From assembly GCA_013396635.1 (NCBI GenBank), contig WBMW01003953.1, forward strand, positions 66,226 to 130,225: a stretch of 64,000 bases of DNA, given 5' to 3'. The notes beneath the pieces are model-generated. The model saw nothing but the letters and a program-made list of their open reading frames with translations, was not told where the DNA came from and made no database searches. This document shows, one piece after another, positions 36,329 to 46,260 of the stretch. The translations under genes were made by a program, and so were the position numbers. Each line of letters opens with the position of its first letter. Within the stretch, counting starts at the first letter, position 1. The stretch is from Penelope pileata. Lineage: Eukaryota > Chordata > Aves > Galliformes > Cracidae.

Positions 36329-37524
36329 CTGGGAAAACAAGGAGAGAGGGAGAGACTGATCAGCACGACGGGCTGGTGGCAACAAGGAGGGAAACTTTGG
36401 TTTTGTGGTGCTCAGAAAGCTCCTTTGGTGAGAGCAAGGAACGCACTGGGACACTGAACCCCCCCAGACTGTCACCTCTTGCCCCAAGCTGACCAAGCCC
36501 CTGTCTGTGAGCCATGGGAATGCCCTAAACCCAGCCCAGGATCACAGCTGTGAGGCACAGTGACCACCACGTGTCCCCAGGTATTGCTATTTCCTAGAGC
36601 CTTTCCTTGCTTTTGCTTTGGGTGCTCTGTGCTTCTACGCCGTGGGTTCATGTCAAAGGGTCCCCACAGCCTTTAATGTCCCCGTGGGTGGGCACCCAGG
36701 TACCAGAGTCCTGGCTGAGCAGGCTGCACCCATCACCTGGAAAGCCACAGATCAGTTCCCATATGCCATCCCACATTGTAAAACATAACAGCAATCAATT
36801 CATAAAGCTTGGCACCTCAGAAACAGAGAGTTCCCTTTATAGTGAAACCAGAAAATACAACACATAAAATCTCTGGGAAGGAAAAAAACCTGCAGAGAAA
36901 TCCTTAGATACTGACCTCTACACCTCGGGAAGAGAGCAGCAGGCGTGTGAGGTCAGAGAGAGCTTCCAGCCTTCCTTTCTCCTGACCCGAGGTCAATGGC
37001 CACACAAAATCAAACAGAAACGGTGCCCTGTGGCCCCTCAGCAATCTCCAAAATTCAGAGATTGGCACTGAGGCATTGGATGCCTCTAGGCCAGGGCTGG
37101 CACCGCAGCCCACACTGCCCCAAGGAGTGTGAGAGCTGCAGGCTGTGCCCAAAGAGCCCCACGGAGGCAGTGCCCTCATCAGTGCTGCCCACGGACACCT
37201 GGGCCAAACCAGCACGCCCCTCCCCAGTGATGAGGGCTCGCTGCACCTGGCACGAACCTGAGGAGCCCTTACAGAACAGGGCAGGCACTAAATAGCAAAA
37301 ACATCCTGGGATAAACCATGGGCTCTTGATTAATCTAAAATCAAACTGGTGCTACAAACAGAAGCAGTCTGGCCCCAGGACAGAGGGGGGATGCAATTCA
37401 GAACTGTTCTAGCTCTTGAAGCAGTAACAGCAATGAGGGGATGCCTCAGCCCAGAGCTGCGCCCTCGGGCAGGCTGCTCCTCATCTGTGTTTTGTGTCCC
37501 CGTGCCCAGAGCAGACAGAAGTAC
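36329..37524 (-). other. SHANK3 intron C-D, 1.2 kb
   Basis: Unique sequence between exons D and C with no repeat or additional exon that I can recognise. Confidence 0.8.
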
Positions 37525-37641
37525 CTGGTTATAGAGAGCACAGATGTGCAGAGCGGTGTTTCCTGAGGCGTTCTGGGCCGTCATATCGGCTCCGTAGAAG
37601 AGAAGATGCTCCAGGTGCTGCACATGGCCGTAGCGACATGC
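37525..37641 (-). CDS. SHANK3: SHANK3 exon D: ankyrin repeat 5
   Basis: Thirty-nine codons in phase 0 run from ACRYGHVQHLEHLLFYGADM to ALHICALYNQ. The acceptor is CCCCTTTTGCAG and the donor is AACCAG|GTACTTCTG. The segment is the most conserved ankyrin unit of the SHANK family (HLEHLLFYGA and NASGNTALHICALYN). It joins QEIHQ of exon E to ESCARVLL of exon C without a phase change. The flanking introns are short (about 1.2 kb each) compared with those around exon B. Confidence 0.97.
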
Positions 37642-38819
37642 CTGCAAAAGGGGAGAAAAACGCAAAAATAAAAGGAGGGAGCAGCAGGAAAACGATAAAC
37701 CTCGTGACATCCTCCTGCCTCTCTAGGTTCAGCCACGCTAGAGAAGTTGTACTGGGCTGGAACAGCAACCTGAGGAGTCCCAAGAACAGACTCGCACACG
37801 CTGCTGCTCCCTACAGCAACGTGCACGTGAGCACTTACCAGAGGAATTCCCCCTACACTGATTGCAAATTTGGGATCGGCATCACGCTGGTGGCAGGGCC
37901 TCCTCCTGGCTGTTTGTTACCTCTGTGTAATCTCGTGCTGAAGAGCAGCCCTGAAGCACGAGTGGGCAAAACAGAGGGCAGCAGCCCCCAACCTGGCGTG
38001 GGGTTTTCCTCTGTGTTCGGTCCAATTGGGGAGGAGCAGAGCTCAGGGTCTGCCATGGTGATGTGGGATGAAGGCAGGAGGGAGCACGGCCATCCCAGCA
38101 GATGGAGATGGCAGACATCTCCTGGTCTTTCACTCATCCATCCGCCCTCAGCCATGCCAGGGCTCCTTCACACGGGGTTGGGGGACCAGGGGCAGCCCGG
38201 CCTGGAGCCCTGATGGGGCAGGGGGGGTCCGGGCAGAGACTGTGCACCCTCCCTCCTCCAGAAGGACGGGGTCGTGGCACACAGAGCCAGCTCAGGTCCC
38301 CCCAGCACCTATCCCGTGTCCTCCTGTGCCACAGCCACTCGATGTGTGACACAGTGGGGGTAGAACTGTGGTTTTGTAACTGGGGTTCCTCAGGTGTTGG
38401 CCCAAGATCCCAAAGCACTGTCCTGTGACAGCCATAGTCTGGGGGGATCCCATATGCTACAGGGTGAGGCCTGCAGTGGGACGGAGCACAAATCCCCAAG
38501 CAGGAACCAGGCCCCATGATGGCCAGCCCTACCATGCAGCCCCACATCCCCACAGTGCCTGAGGGCTGGGCCAGGCTCAGCAGGCCTCGCCCCCAACCAT
38601 CCCATCTGGTGGATCTCCTGCCAGCCCAACCCTAACCCAGCCCTAAACCCAACCCTGCCTGCCTCACTTGGTGGATCTCCTGCCAAGCTAACCCAACCCT
38701 AACCCTCACCTTAACTTTAACCCAACCTCAACCCCACCTGCTTCACCTGGCGGATCTCCTGCTTAACCCCAACCCAACCCCACCCCAACCCAACCCAACC
38801 CCAACCTCGCCCAGCTCAC
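37642..38819 (-). other. SHANK3 intron D-E, 1.2 kb
   Basis: The part next to exon E (38,601-38,819) is the donor-containing tandem array; the remainder is unique sequence without recognised features. Confidence 0.8.
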
Positions 38820-38845
38820 CTGGTGGATCTCCTGCCAGCCGTTCT
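38601..38845 (-). repeat. Tandem array of exon E end plus splice donor, with telomere-like spacers
   Basis: On the minus strand the last roughly 20 bases of exon E plus donor (GGCAGGAGATCCACCAG|GTGAG) occur at the true site (38,820) and again with junctions near 38,747, 38,668 and 38,606, spaced 73, 79 and 62 bp apart. The copy near 38,747 keeps CGCCAG|GTGAAG and the one near 38,668 keeps CACCAA|GTGAGG; the farthest has ATGGG instead of GTGAG. Spacers are G-rich on the transcribed strand (GGGTTGGG and GGGTTAGGG-like). The array looks like local tandem amplification that took in the exon end. Using either intact decoy donor would include the TAA that follows the true donor by 18 codons. Confidence 0.9.
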
Positions 38846-38987
38846 CGTCCACGCAGCCCAGCCGGGCGTAGTCGTGCAGCAGCAGCTCGCAGCAGTAGGG
38901 ATCCCCCCCCACCATGGCACTGTGGTACAGGGGGGTCAGCCCCCGGCTGTCCTTGTAGTCTGGGGAGGCCCCCAGGTCCAGCAGCGT
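38820..38987 (-). CDS. SHANK3: SHANK3 exon E: ankyrin repeats 3-4
   Basis: Fifty-six codons, phase 0 at both ends, run from TLLDLGASPDYKDSRGLTPL to DENGWQEIHQ. The acceptor is CTTCTCCTGCAG and the donor is CACCAG|GTGAGCTGGG. The exon carries ankyrin repeat 3 and most of repeat 4, and DENGWQEIHQACR is rebuilt across the junction with exon D. The sequence is close to mammalian SHANK3 (same DYKDSRGLTPLYHSA core). The oddity is downstream: the last bases of the exon plus the splice donor recur three more times within 215 bp in the intron, embedded in G-rich telomere-like repeats (see 38601-38845). Reading through the true donor in frame reaches a TAA after 18 codons. Confidence 0.96.
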
Positions 38988-39156
38988 CTGCAGGAGAAGC
39001 GCCTTCATTGCTCAGAGCTCCGGGCTGGGGACAGCCAGCCCAAGCCGTGGGGAGCTGCAGCCATGGCAGTGGGCAGTGCACGGCCCCCCCTGCCCAGGCT
39101 GAGGCCACCAGTGCCACGTTTGTGTCCTGTGCTGTGCTCCCCACCAGCAGCGTGGG

Positions 39157-39627
39157 CAAGGTGCTACAGATCGGGTGCTGTGGACAAGGTGCTGTGGGTG
39201 GGAACGCTATAGGTTGGGGTTCTATGGGTGAGGTGCGACGGGTGGGATGTTATGGGTGGGGTGCTGTAGGTCAGGCTGCAGTGGGCGAGGTGCTGTGGGT
39301 GAGGGGCTATGAGTGAAGTTGTAAAGGCAAGGCGCTATGGGTTGGGGTGCAATGGGCAAGGTGCTATGGATGGGGTGCTATGGGTGGGATGCTATAGGTT
39401 GGGGTGCTATGGGTGGGGTGCTGTGGGTGAGGTGCTACAGGTTGAGGTGCAATGGGCAAGGTGCTATGGGTGGGATGCTATAGGTTGGGGTGCTATGGGT
39501 GGGGTGCTGTGGGTGAGGTGCTACAGGTTGAGGTGCAATGGGCAAGGTGCTATGGGTGGGATGCTATGGGTGAGGTGCTGTAGGTTGGGGTGCCATGGGT
39601 GGGGTGTTATAGGTTAGAGTGTTATGG
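39157..39627. repeat. G-rich minisatellite in intron E-F
   Basis: About 470 bp of a degenerate 13-14 bp unit, roughly GTGCTATGGGTGGG, with a higher-order unit near 90 bp repeated around 39,390-39,570 (the motif run gatgctataggttgggg is seen twice). All frames stay open for long stretches only because of the repeat. It lies 170 bp from the exon E acceptor and runs into a CR1 fragment and then the N gap. Confidence 0.93.
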
Positions 39628-39703
39628 TTTTAAACTGAAGGAGGGAAGGTTTAGATTAGACATCAGGGGGAAGTTCTTTACTGAGAGAGTGGCGAGGGGC
39701 TGG
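39628..39703 (+). mobile_element. CR1 LINE fragment cut by the assembly gap
   Basis: gttttaaactgaaggaggga, then ggtttagattagacatcagg and gaagttctttactgagagag is the end of CR1 ORF2 in plus orientation. It runs into the N block at 39,704. Confidence 0.88.
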
Positions 39704-40482
39704 NNNNNNNNNNNNNNNNNNNNNNNNNNNNNNNNNNNNNNNNNNNNNNNNNNNNNNNNNNNNNNNNNNNNNNNNNNNNNNNNNNNNNNNNNNNNNNNNN
39801 NNNNNNNNNNNNNNNNNNNNNNNNNNNNNNNNNNNNNNNNNNNNNNNNNNNNNNNNNNNNNNNNNNNNNNNNNNNNNNNNNNNNNNNNNNNNNNNNNNNN
39901 NNNNNNNNNNNNNNNNNNNNNNNNNNNNNNNNNNNNNNNNNNNNNNNNNNNNNNNNNNNNNNNNNNNNNNNNNNNNNNNNNNNNNNNNNNNNNNNNNNNN
40001 NNNNNNNNNNNNNNNNNNNNNNNNNNNNNNNNNNNNNNNNNNNNNNNNNNNNNNNNNNNNNNNNNNNNNNNNNNNNNNNNNNNNNNNNNNNNNNNNNNNN
40101 NNNNNNNNNNNNNNNNNNNNNNNNNNNNNNNNNNNNNNNNNNNNNNNNNNNNNNNNNNNNNNNNNNNNNNNNNNNNNNNNNNNNNNNNNNNNNNNNNNNN
40201 NNNNNNNNNNNNNNNNNNNNNNNNNNNNNNNNNNNNNNNNNNNNNNNNNNNNNNNNNNNNNNNNNNNNNNNNNNNNNNNNNNNNNNNNNNNNNNNNNNNN
40301 NNNNNNNNNNNNNNNNNNNNNNNNNNNNNNNNNNNNNNNNNNNNNNNNNNNNNNNNNNNNNNNNNNNNNNNNNNNNNNNNNNNNNNNNNNNNNNNNNNNN
40401 NNNNNNNNNNNNNNNNNNNNNNNNNNNNNNNNNNNNNNNNNNNNNNNNNNNNNNNNNNNNNNNNNNNNNNNNNNNNNNNNNN
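39704..40482. other. Assembly gap (779 N) between exons E and F
   Basis: Unsequenced run bounded by a CR1 fragment on the left and the exon F donor (nine intron bases) on the right. No SHANK3 coding sequence is missing here, because exon F joins exon E in frame without a deficit. Confidence 0.99.
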
Positions 40483-40491
40483 GGGACTCAC

Positions 40492-40643
40492 CAGCAGCGC
40501 CGCGTGGTTGCGGCACCGCACGGCCTTGTGAAGCGCCGTCATTCCCTCCCGCGTGCGGAAGTCCAGGTGCGCTCCCCCGTTGCGCAGCACTTTGATCATC
40601 TCAGAGCTGAGCTCCAGCTGCGCCGCCGCCGTCAGCGGGCACT
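40492..40643 (-). CDS. SHANK3: SHANK3 exon F: ankyrin repeats 1-2 (complete copy)
   Basis: The 152-nt exon begins with the two bases that finish the glutamate codon from exon G, giving GECPLT, and ends at RNHAALL before the donor CTG|GTGAGTCCC. The acceptor reads GGGGCTCTGCAG. It encodes the end of ankyrin repeat 1 and repeat 2, with the typical GGAHLDFRTREGMTALHKA segment. Exon E follows with TLLDLGAS, reproducing the family junction. Only nine intron bases separate the donor from an N run ending at 40,482, so the downstream splice context is poorly sampled. The upstream 65 nt of this exon (40,579-40,643) are repeated at 42,705-42,769 next to a single N; I read that second copy as an assembly artefact. 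Confidence 0.95.
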
Positions 40644-42703
40644 CTGCAGAGCCCCGAGACGCAGAGGTCAGAGCCACGCACCGCCACGCGCCTGCACACC
40701 GCCGGCAACGCGGGTGCTCCTTGTCCCCTCGGGGGAGCCCCCAGCCCCACATCAGCTCCTCCCCCACTGGACGCCAATGGGTCTTCCCCAACACCGCGCA
40801 CAGGGAGGGCTGGGGGCTGCCCACCAATTCTGGGTGGGTGTGGGAGGAGAGCCTGGAGGAGAGGGCAAGGAGCGCCCTGGAGCTTCATGAATGGCAGAAA
40901 CACCGTTGCTGGCTCTCAGGCTGCAGGAAAGGACAAACCTGGGCACAGCATTTATGCAAAGGGTAAAAGAAGAACAGAGTGAAAAAGAGCATCCTTGTTC
41001 TGCTTCTCCCCTGTAGGGCAGAACCCCTGAAGCGCTGCTGCTCTGGGGGGAATGCACAGCTCCGCACCCCAGCACCACCGCCAGCATCCATGGAGCCGTC
41101 CCGAGCCCCTCCACAAGCGGCTGTCCTGCAGCTGGTCCTCACCACATCACACCAGCAGCAGCAAGCCCCAGACGTGGAACGCCCATCCCCAAGGGCAATG
41201 CACCCACACAACGCTCCTCTCACTGCTGATGACCCCGGCTTGGTGCACGCAGAGCACCAACAGCCCCCGCTCTGACCAAGAAATGGTCCCAAGTCCCAGT
41301 GCATTGGGGCTTGGACCACTTAGGGGTGTAACTGGAGTAGGCAGTGAAAGAGCTGCAGAAATCCCCTTCAAGAGTCCTTCCTCCCCCAGGGCACCCCCAA
41401 AGGCCTCCCTGCTGCTCTCTGCCTTTGCTTTGCAGATGGGAGCAAAAGCCCTGGTGCACACCTGGTGCTATCTGTTGGTGCATGCAGCTGCAAAAATCAC
41501 ATAGACCCAACCGTGCCAGACAGGCACAGCCCCTCCACCAGGAGCTGCCACACTCATCCACCAGGCACTGACTGCATCCTCCAGCCAAGTGCTTCCTCGA
41601 TGGGTGTGCAAGGGGGAAGCACAGCTTGGGGTCCGCCTGCAGACACCCCACTGCTGACCTAGCACGGACCCTGGGGAAGGCCAAGGTGCTGACACTGCAG
41701 GACGGTGGTTTCTGTGCTGCCCTGATGGTGCTGGAGGAGTCTGAGCTGCAAAAGGACCGTGCTCACCCATCCACGGGCTGATCTGGTCATCACAGAATCA
41801 CAGAACCACAGAACCACAGAACGGGTTGGGTTGGAAGGGACCTTAAGGACCACTCGCTGTCTAATCTAGGATTGTAGTGATTACACTCTGCTAATTCTTG
41901 GAACTGTGCATATCCAAATATATGCTTAAAGTAATTAACTGCTAAGTGCACAAGATCCATAACGAAATGAAAACAAGCAAGGTGCTGCATTGCACGGCGT
42001 AAGTCACTGCTTAAAGCACACACGGAGCTGTGGGTCGGGCTCTGCCCTTGGGCTATGGGGCAGCACAGCTCATGGGGTTGATGCTGGTGCTCCCCACTGC
42101 CCTCAGCTCTGCTGAGAACTGCACAATGATGTCAGCTCTCACCGAGCTGCCACCGAGCACAGGGCTGCTCCAGTGAGCTCCCCCCGGCACGGGGAGATGG
42201 AACACTGCAGCCCAAAGGCACAGCAGAGCTGGGGGCAGCGGGTGGGGGCTGTGCACGGGAGGCCAGGGGACAGCAGAGCAGGGAGGAGCAGGAGATGGTT
42301 TGGGTCTGAAAGCTGTGGGTGGTGGGAAGCAGAGGTGGGGTTACAGCTGCTGTGAGGATTTCGGGTGCAGATGCCACCCAAAAGCCCAACGGGAGCAGCG
42401 CAGCCCCGGCCCAGCTGCGGGGGCAGGAGGCAAAGCCAGCAGCGTTTGCTGGGGAGGCCACAGCGGGAGGTGGGAGCAGCTCCAGCAAAGCCTGCAGAAG
42501 TTCCCTTCTGCTGCACTTAAAGCAGAGTGCTTTCTACACGTGTATCCCGTAACTCTGTTCTCTCTTTGTTTCGCTAGAAGCAGCTCAGGATGAAAGGCAG
42601 CAGGGATGGCTGCTGCTCTGCAGCAGGGCTCATTACGAGACGGGGGGGTGCGTGGCGAGGGAAGGTGGGGGCCCAGGGGCAGCTCCAGCACGAGCAGGAG
42701 CCA
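40579..42703. repeat. 2,125-bp duplicated block, copy 1
   Basis: This block matches 42,705-44,829 at a constant offset of 2,126 bp. By eye I see three substitutions (for example cctcccccac versus cctgccccac near 40,757/42,883, and one each near the right end), which is allele-like divergence. Contents: most of exon F, intron sequence, and a CR1 tail at 41,789-41,870. The right edge falls exactly on the single N. Confidence 0.9.
41789..41870 (-). mobile_element. CR1 LINE 3' tail fragment
   Basis: cacagaatcacagaaccaca, a short repeated cagaac motif, then ggttgggttggaagggacct. Minus orientation. Confidence 0.88.
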
Positions 42704-42704
42704 N

Positions 42705-42769
42705 GTTGCGCAGCACTTTGATCATCTCAGAGCTGAGCTCCAGCTGCGCCGCCGCCGTCAGCGGGCACT
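42705..42769 (-). other. Truncated second copy of SHANK3 exon F (probable assembly artefact)
   Basis: These 65 bases repeat 40,579-40,643: the acceptor and the first part of exon F. The copy stops at a single N (42,704), where unrelated intron sequence from the end of the first copy begins, so it has no donor. If annotated naively it would look like a duplicated or broken ankyrin exon. The near identity of the surrounding 2,125 bp and the placement of the N point to overlapping contig ends rather than a genomic duplication. Confidence 0.85.
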
Positions 42770-43914
42770 CTGCAGAGCCCCGAGACGCAGAGGTCAGAGC
42801 CACGCACCGCCACGCGCCTGCACACCGCCGGCAACGCGGGTGCTCCTTGTCCCCTCGGGGGAGCCCCCAGCCCCACATCAGCTCCTGCCCCACTGGACGC
42901 CAATGGGTCTTCCCCAACACCGCGCACAGGGAGGGCTGGGGGCTGCCCACCAATTCTGGGTGGGTGTGGGAGGAGAGCCTGGAGGAGAGGGCAAGGAGCG
43001 CCCTGGAGCTTCATGAATGGCAGAAACACCGTTGCTGGCTCTCAGGCTGCAGGAAAGGACAAACCTGGGCACAGCATTTATGCAAAGGGTAAAAGAAGAA
43101 CAGAGTGAAAAAGAGCATCCTTGTTCTGCTTCTCCCCTGTAGGGCAGAACCCCTGAAGCGCTGCTGCTCTGGGGGGAATGCACAGCTCCGCACCCCAGCA
43201 CCACCGCCAGCATCCATGGAGCCGTCCCGAGCCCCTCCACAAGCGGCTGTCCTGCAGCTGGTCCTCACCACATCACACCAGCAGCAGCAAGCCCCAGACG
43301 TGGAACGCCCATCCCCAAGGGCAATGCACCCACACAACGCTCCTCTCACTGCTGATGACCCCGGCTTGGTGCACGCAGAGCACCAACAGCCCCCGCTCTG
43401 ACCAAGAAATGGTCCCAAGTCCCAGTGCATTGGGGCTTGGACCACTTAGGGGTGTAACTGGAGTAGGCAGTGAAAGAGCTGCAGAAATCCCCTTCAAGAG
43501 TCCTTCCTCCCCCAGGGCACCCCCAAAGGCCTCCCTGCTGCTCTCTGCCTTTGCTTTGCAGATGGGAGCAAAAGCCCTGGTGCACACCTGGTGCTATCTG
43601 TTGGTGCATGCAGCTGCAAAAATCACATAGACCCAACCGTGCCAGACAGGCACAGCCCCTCCACCAGGAGCTGCCACACTCATCCACCAGGCACTGACTG
43701 CATCCTCCAGCCAAGTGCTTCCTCGATGGGTGTGCAAGGGGGAAGCACAGCTTGGGGTCCGCCTGCAGACACCCCACTGCTGACCTAGCACGGACCCTGG
43801 GGAAGGCCAAGGTGCTGACACTGCAGGACGGTGGTTTCTGTGCTGCCCTGATGGTGCTGGAGGAGTCTGAGCTGCAAAAGGACCGTGCTCACCCATCCAC
43901 GGGCTGATCTGGTC

Positions 43915-43996
43915 ATCACAGAATCACAGAACCACAGAACCACAGAACGGGTTGGGTTGGAAGGGACCTTAAGGACCACTCGCTGTCTAATCTAGG
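43915..43996 (-). mobile_element. CR1 LINE 3' tail fragment (copy in duplicated block)
   Basis: Identical to 41,789-41,870 because it lies in the second copy of the duplicated 2.1 kb block; probably not an independent insertion. Confidence 0.85.
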
Positions 43997-45860
43997 ATTG
44001 TAGTGATTACACTCTGCTAATTCTTGGAACTGTGCATATCCAAATATATGCTTAAAGTAATTAACTGCTAAGTGCACAAGATCCATAACGAAATGAAAAC
44101 AAGCAAGGTGCTGCATTGCACGGCGTAAGTCACTGCTTAAAGCACACACGGAGCTGTGGGTCGGGCTCTGCCCTTGGGCTATGGGGCAGCACAGCTCATG
44201 GGGTTGATGCTGGTGCTCCCCACTGCCCTCAGCTCTGCTGAGAACTGCACAATGATGTCAGCTCTCACCGAGCTGCCACCGAGCACAGGGCTGCTCCAGT
44301 GAGCTCCCCCCGGCACGGGGAGATGGAACACTGCAGCCCAAAGGCACAGCAGAGCTGGGGGCAGCGGGTGGGGGCTGTGCACGGGAGGCCAGGGGACAGC
44401 AGAGCAGGGAGGAGCAGGAGATGGTTTGGGTCTGAAAGCTGTGGGTGGTGGGAAGCAGAGGTGGGGTTACAGCTGCTGTGAGGATTTCGGGTGCAGATGC
44501 CACCCAAAAGCCCAACGGGAGCAGCACAGCCCCGGCCCAGCTGCGGGGGCAGGAGGCAAAGCCAGCAGCGTTTGCTGGGGAGGCCACAGCGGGAGGTGGG
44601 AGCAGCTCCAGCAAAGCCTGCAGAAGTTCCCTTCTGCTGCACTTAAAGCAGAGTGCTTTCTACACGTGTATCCCGTAACTCTGTTCTCTCTTTGTTTCGC
44701 TAGAAGCAGCTCAGGATGAAAGGCAGCAGGGATGGCTGCTGCTCTGCAGCAGGGCTCATTACGAGACAGGGGGGTGCGTGGCGAGGGAAGGTGGGGGCCC
44801 AGGGGCAGCTCCAGCACGAGCAGGAGCCACCCCTTCACTCAGAAGGGAAAACTAAAAATCAGTGTGACTCCAGAACTCAACCTCAGCATTTTGGAAACAG
44901 GAGGATCTCTGTTCCAGGGGAGATGACAGCAGCCGTGGTATGAAAGTCTCCGTGCAGGTACTGGACATGGGGTTATGCTCTGCACCGTGTTCCTGGGTGG
45001 ACATACAGCACGAGCCATGGGAAACAGCCTGTGACAAGTGCTGCCTAGAGGCAGAACCTCGTGGCAATGTTTTCAGGTTCAGGTGAATGCACTGGAATGA
45101 AGGACATCCCTTCACAGTCACAAGGCACCGGCATTTCACCCGGCATTTCTCCCATCCGGGCTGCAACTGCTGGCTAAGCCGAAGCACAACTTCCAGCTCT
45201 AAAGCCCAAAGCAACAGGAAACAGATCACGTACTGAGGTGAGTTATTCCGGTTGTTAATGCAGTAAGAGTGCAGTTGCACCCTGCATACACTGTGCCACG
45301 GGCAGCAGAAGCCTGCAGCACGGCCCAGCAGAGCAGGAGCACAGGGGGCACCGGGCACCTGGGGCAGATGGTTCCCCCATAAGCGTGAGCAGAAGGTGCA
45401 GAAGGGACCACCACGCTCAGCATCGCTCCCCATTACCTGCTCTGCAGCTGTTTTTCCCTCACACTGTATTGGGCCATGATATTGCTGCACGATGTCAAGA
45501 AAACCTCTTTGTAAACGCAGCCATTTCCTCTCATTCCTCTGCTCCTCCCTTGCTGTCCTGTTAAATACTGAGGACTGCTTTCGCTTTTCTCCATTCTAAA
45601 CTATCACTGTAGTAGCTGCAGCAGCACCGGGCTGCTCCGTTGGCTCTGCACTGCAAACCACTCAGCATTTAACAGTGCAGCCAGTGCTATTCAGAGCTCG
45701 CTACCTGGATTTAACTCTGCAGAACATTTCTCCAAGCAGGAAAGTCCAGCTTGCTCTGGGAAACTTCCCTTAATGCCCCACTGGTGTGCACGGGAGCTGC
45801 TCTGCTCCGAGCAATTCAGCAGAGGACAAATGTGCAATGTACATTACCCAGCCCTGGTGT

Positions 45861-46028
45861 CATAGAATCAGAGAATGATTCAGGATGGAAGGGACCTTAC
45901 AGATCATTTTGTTCCAACCCCCCTGCCATGGGCAAGGACACCTCCACCAGACCAGGTTGCCCAAAGCCCCATCCAGCCTGGCCTTGAATACTTCCAGGGT
46001 GGGGGCATCCACAGCTTCTCTGGGCACC
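45861..46028 (-). mobile_element. CR1 LINE 3' fragment
   Basis: catagaatcagagaatgatt, then gaccaggttgcccaaagccc and cacagcttctctgggcac; minus-oriented and well conserved. Confidence 0.92.
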
Positions 46029-46121
46029 AGGCTGAGATCTGCATCTCCAGGGAAATGACCATTAGGGCAAGAGGTCCATGTGCCAGACAGAAACCTTGTG
46101 CTAACGGCAGGAGGAGGGAAG

Positions 46122-46260
46122 TCACAGAACCACAGAACATCCCGGGTTGGAAGGGACCCACAGGGACCATCGAGTCCAACCCCTGGCTCCATACAGCAGT
46201 ACCCAAAATCCAAACCCTATGGCTGAGAGCGTTGTCCACCTCCACTGCCTGAAGGTGAAT
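46122..46260 (-). mobile_element. CR1 LINE 3' fragment, second subfamily
   Basis: cacagaaccacagaacatcc, then gggacccacagggaccatcg and ggctgagagcgttgtccacc; the same subfamily as the interrupted copy at 1,882-2,170. Confidence 0.88.

Larger units (their letters stand above)
42705..44829. repeat. 2,125-bp duplicated block, copy 2
   Basis: Second copy of the 40,579-42,703 block. It starts directly after the single N at 42,704 and runs on into unique intron sequence after 44,829, as expected if two contigs that overlap by 2.1 kb were placed end to end. It includes a second CR1 tail (43,915-43,996). Confidence 0.9.

Noticed and set aside
38626..38800. True interstitial telomere array (CCCTAA)n
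   Set aside because: Perfect hexamers are few and irregular, mixed with ccaacc and exon-derived segments; it is a local minisatellite, not a telomere remnant.
42705..42769. A genuine duplicated ankyrin exon
   Set aside because: It ends at a single N, lacks a donor, and sits in a 2.1 kb block that is nearly identical to its neighbour; assembly overlap is the simpler explanation.
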